From Bacteroidetes bacterium GWF2_40_14 (GTDB taxonomy: Bacteria; Bacteroidota; Bacteroidia; Bacteroidales; UBA932), in NCBI GenBank assembly GCA_001769195.1, contig MEOK01000004.1, positions 248,001 through 312,000 of the forward strand: 64,000 nt of DNA, in the 5' to 3' direction. A model generated the notes under the pieces. That model saw only the letters and a list, made by a program, of their open reading frames with translations, made no database searches and was not told the DNA's origin. Shown one piece after another: positions 62,753-64,000 of the stretch. Each line of letters begins with the position of its first letter. Within the stretch, counting starts at the first letter, position 1. Position numbers and translations under genes: made by a program.

Positions 62753-64000
62753 ATGAGAAAATTTAAAAACATATATTGGGCTGGAATAGTAGTGTTAACT
62801 ATGCTGCTTTCCCAAAAAACTGTTGCCCAGGATGCTAAAGCGAAAAATACAAACCCTGCATCTATTGAGCTGATAAAGGCAAAATCCTTGTGGTTCAACA
62901 CAAACAACAGCGCGGGTCTGACACTGGACAAGATGTACAACTTTAACAACCTTCTGTTTGATTATAAACTTAAGAGTGGTGATTTTAAAAGAAAATTCGA
63001 GGGTGGTGACGAAAGGCTCTTCGGAGTATCCACAGAGGGGGGACTCAACTTAGGCGGTGGTTACGTTTGGGGTAAATTCTCATACAACAACGAGAAGCAG
63101 ACAGGAACCCTTTACAACACAACAATGCTTGACCCTATAAGAGGTATTCCTTACTATACCGTTGACAAAAACCTGAGTGACTGGGTAAAGCAGGATTACA
63201 ACCTGTACATGAAGGCTGCAAGCAAACCAATCTGGGACATTCTTCTTCTTGGTATAGAAGCTCAGTACAATACAAAAACCGGGGCCAAACAGATAGACCC
63301 ACGTTCGGTTACAGATTTTTATACTATAAACGTAAAACCCGGAGTTGTCGCAACATTTAACAATCATGTAATTGGACTGAATCTTGAATATGAAAGATTA
63401 AATCAGGAGTCCAGAACAACTAACAGCAACGGACAGTCTAATCAGGATGTGTTTGTAATGAAAGGTCTTGGTAACTTTTATACTGCTGTCGTGGGTGGTT
63501 TGCAATCACTTGGTAAGTTCGTATATAATGGTAATAAAGTTGGTGGTGGAGTGCAATACTCTTTTGCAGGTGAGAAAATGCAACTGCTTTTGGATGGTAA
63601 GTATTCATTCAGGGTAGAGGATGTAATAAGCACTCCTACAAAACCTAAAAAAGAGGGTTCTGTAAAGGAGAACAACTACGGGGCCAACCTTCAGCTTCTA
63701 CTCACTGGTAAAGATCTTAGCAGGCTAGAGTTATCATATTCGAATAACGAAATTGGCGGCATTGAGTATGTTCAGGTACTTGACAACACATTTGAAGTGC
63801 AGCGCTGGGTAACTACCTATAAGAGTGTAAGGTCTACATTCTCTCAGAGTGACGTGGCCCTTAAGTATGATTTCTTCAGAGGCAACAACTTCGACTACAA
63901 ATGGAGAGCCGGGGTTTTGGTAAACTACAGGAATTGTGACGATATCTACATAATGCCCGCTTCGGACATGAAAATAGAAGACCTGATTCTTGGAGTAAAT
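62753..64000 (+). CDS. DUF6850-type outer-membrane beta-barrel protein (3' end outside window)
   Basis: 416 codons are visible with no stop. The signal peptide (MRKFKNIYWAGIVVLTMLLS..TVAQ) supports ATG 62753; an in-frame ATG at 62726 overlaps the upstream stop and would add nine residues. The body has 'ASIELIKAKSLWFNTNNSAGLTLDKMYNFNNLLFDYKLKSGDFKR' and 'GVSTEGGLNLGGGYVWGKFSYNNEKQTGTLYNTTMLDPIRGIPYYTVD', then beta-strand pairs typical of outer-membrane barrels. This fits the DUF6850 family, which usually follows DUF4876. Fourth gene of the operon. Confidence 0.8.
   Translation, partial: MRKFKNIYWAGIVVLTMLLSQKTVAQDAKAKNTNPASIELIKAKSLWFNTNNSAGLTLDKMYNFNNLLFDYKLKSGDFKRKFEGGDERLFGVSTEGGLNLGGGYVWGKFSYNNEKQTGTLYNTTMLDPIRGIPYYTVDKNLSDWVKQDYNLYMKAASKPIWDILLLGIEAQYNTKTGAKQIDPRSVTDFYTINVKPGVVATFNNHVIGLNLEYERLNQESRTTNSNGQSNQDVFVMKGLGNFYTAVVGGLQSLGKFVYNGNKVGGGVQYSFAGEKMQLLLDGKYSFRVEDVISTPTKPKKEGSVKENNYGANLQLLLTGKDLSRLELSYSNNEIGGIEYVQVLDNTFEVQRWVTTYKSVRSTFSQSDVALKYDFFRGNNFDYKWRAGVLVNYRNCDDIYIMPASDMKIEDLILGVN

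Overview
The window comes from a member of the Bacteroidota, most likely Bacteroidales. The signs are two SusC/SusD pairs, an ECF sigma/FecR cascade, S46 dipeptidyl-peptidases, LruC, FISUMP, DUF4876 and DUF6850 families, many SPII lipoproteins, few Shine-Dalgarno sequences, and promoters of the TTTG-N19-21-TAnnTTTG type. No insertion sequence, prophage or CRISPR array was found. Gene order is that of an ordinary chromosome with accessory patches.

Left part (1-10.6 kb): the tail of a cold-shock protein. Then a leftward operon of an outer-membrane barrel, a LolD/MacB-type ATPase, two FtsX-type permeases and a LolA-like periplasmic protein. Next come a FISUMP protein, a large Ig-like surface protein, and a small haem-binding protein. 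The most unusual gene is at 9174-10265: a Cas12f/TnpB-like protein that has lost all three RuvC acidic positions and the zinc-ribbon C-terminus. It has its own consensus promoter and a structured leader of about 160 nt, and it lies directly downstream of a SusCD operon. No CRISPR array, transposase or linked sigma factor accompanies it. It is the best candidate here for an unusual system, an RNA-guided DNA-binding regulator.

Middle part (10.6-28.9 kb): a SusC/SusD/DUF1735-like operon with a MarR regulator and a small cysteine-containing protein upstream. Then a LruC lipoprotein, tRNA-Leu(CAG), a tricorn-type S41 protease with a UPF0316 protein and a NahK-like sugar kinase, a convergent GH109 enzyme, an amidase, a TolC-like protein and an AlkA-type glycosylase.

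Peptide-use region (29-51.9 kb): two M16 + S46 peptidase pairs point away from each other, around a membrane ferredoxin/HMA fusion and its one-domain paralogue. Both S46 enzymes carry the glycine expected of DPP7-type specificity. A 134-bp imperfect palindrome separates the second pair from an ECF sigma - FecR - SusC(STN) - SusD operon. An M3 oligopeptidase and a coiled-coil lipoprotein follow.

Right part (52-64 kb): a single-domain OB-fold protein, cysS, a DUF362 Tat protein, a DUF6599-like protein and a Cys/His-rich membrane protein. Last is an operon of a gingipain-like caspase-fold protein, a TonB-dependent receptor, a DUF4876 lipoprotein and a DUF6850-type barrel that runs off the window. 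Overall the set suits an organism living on peptides and host-type glycans.
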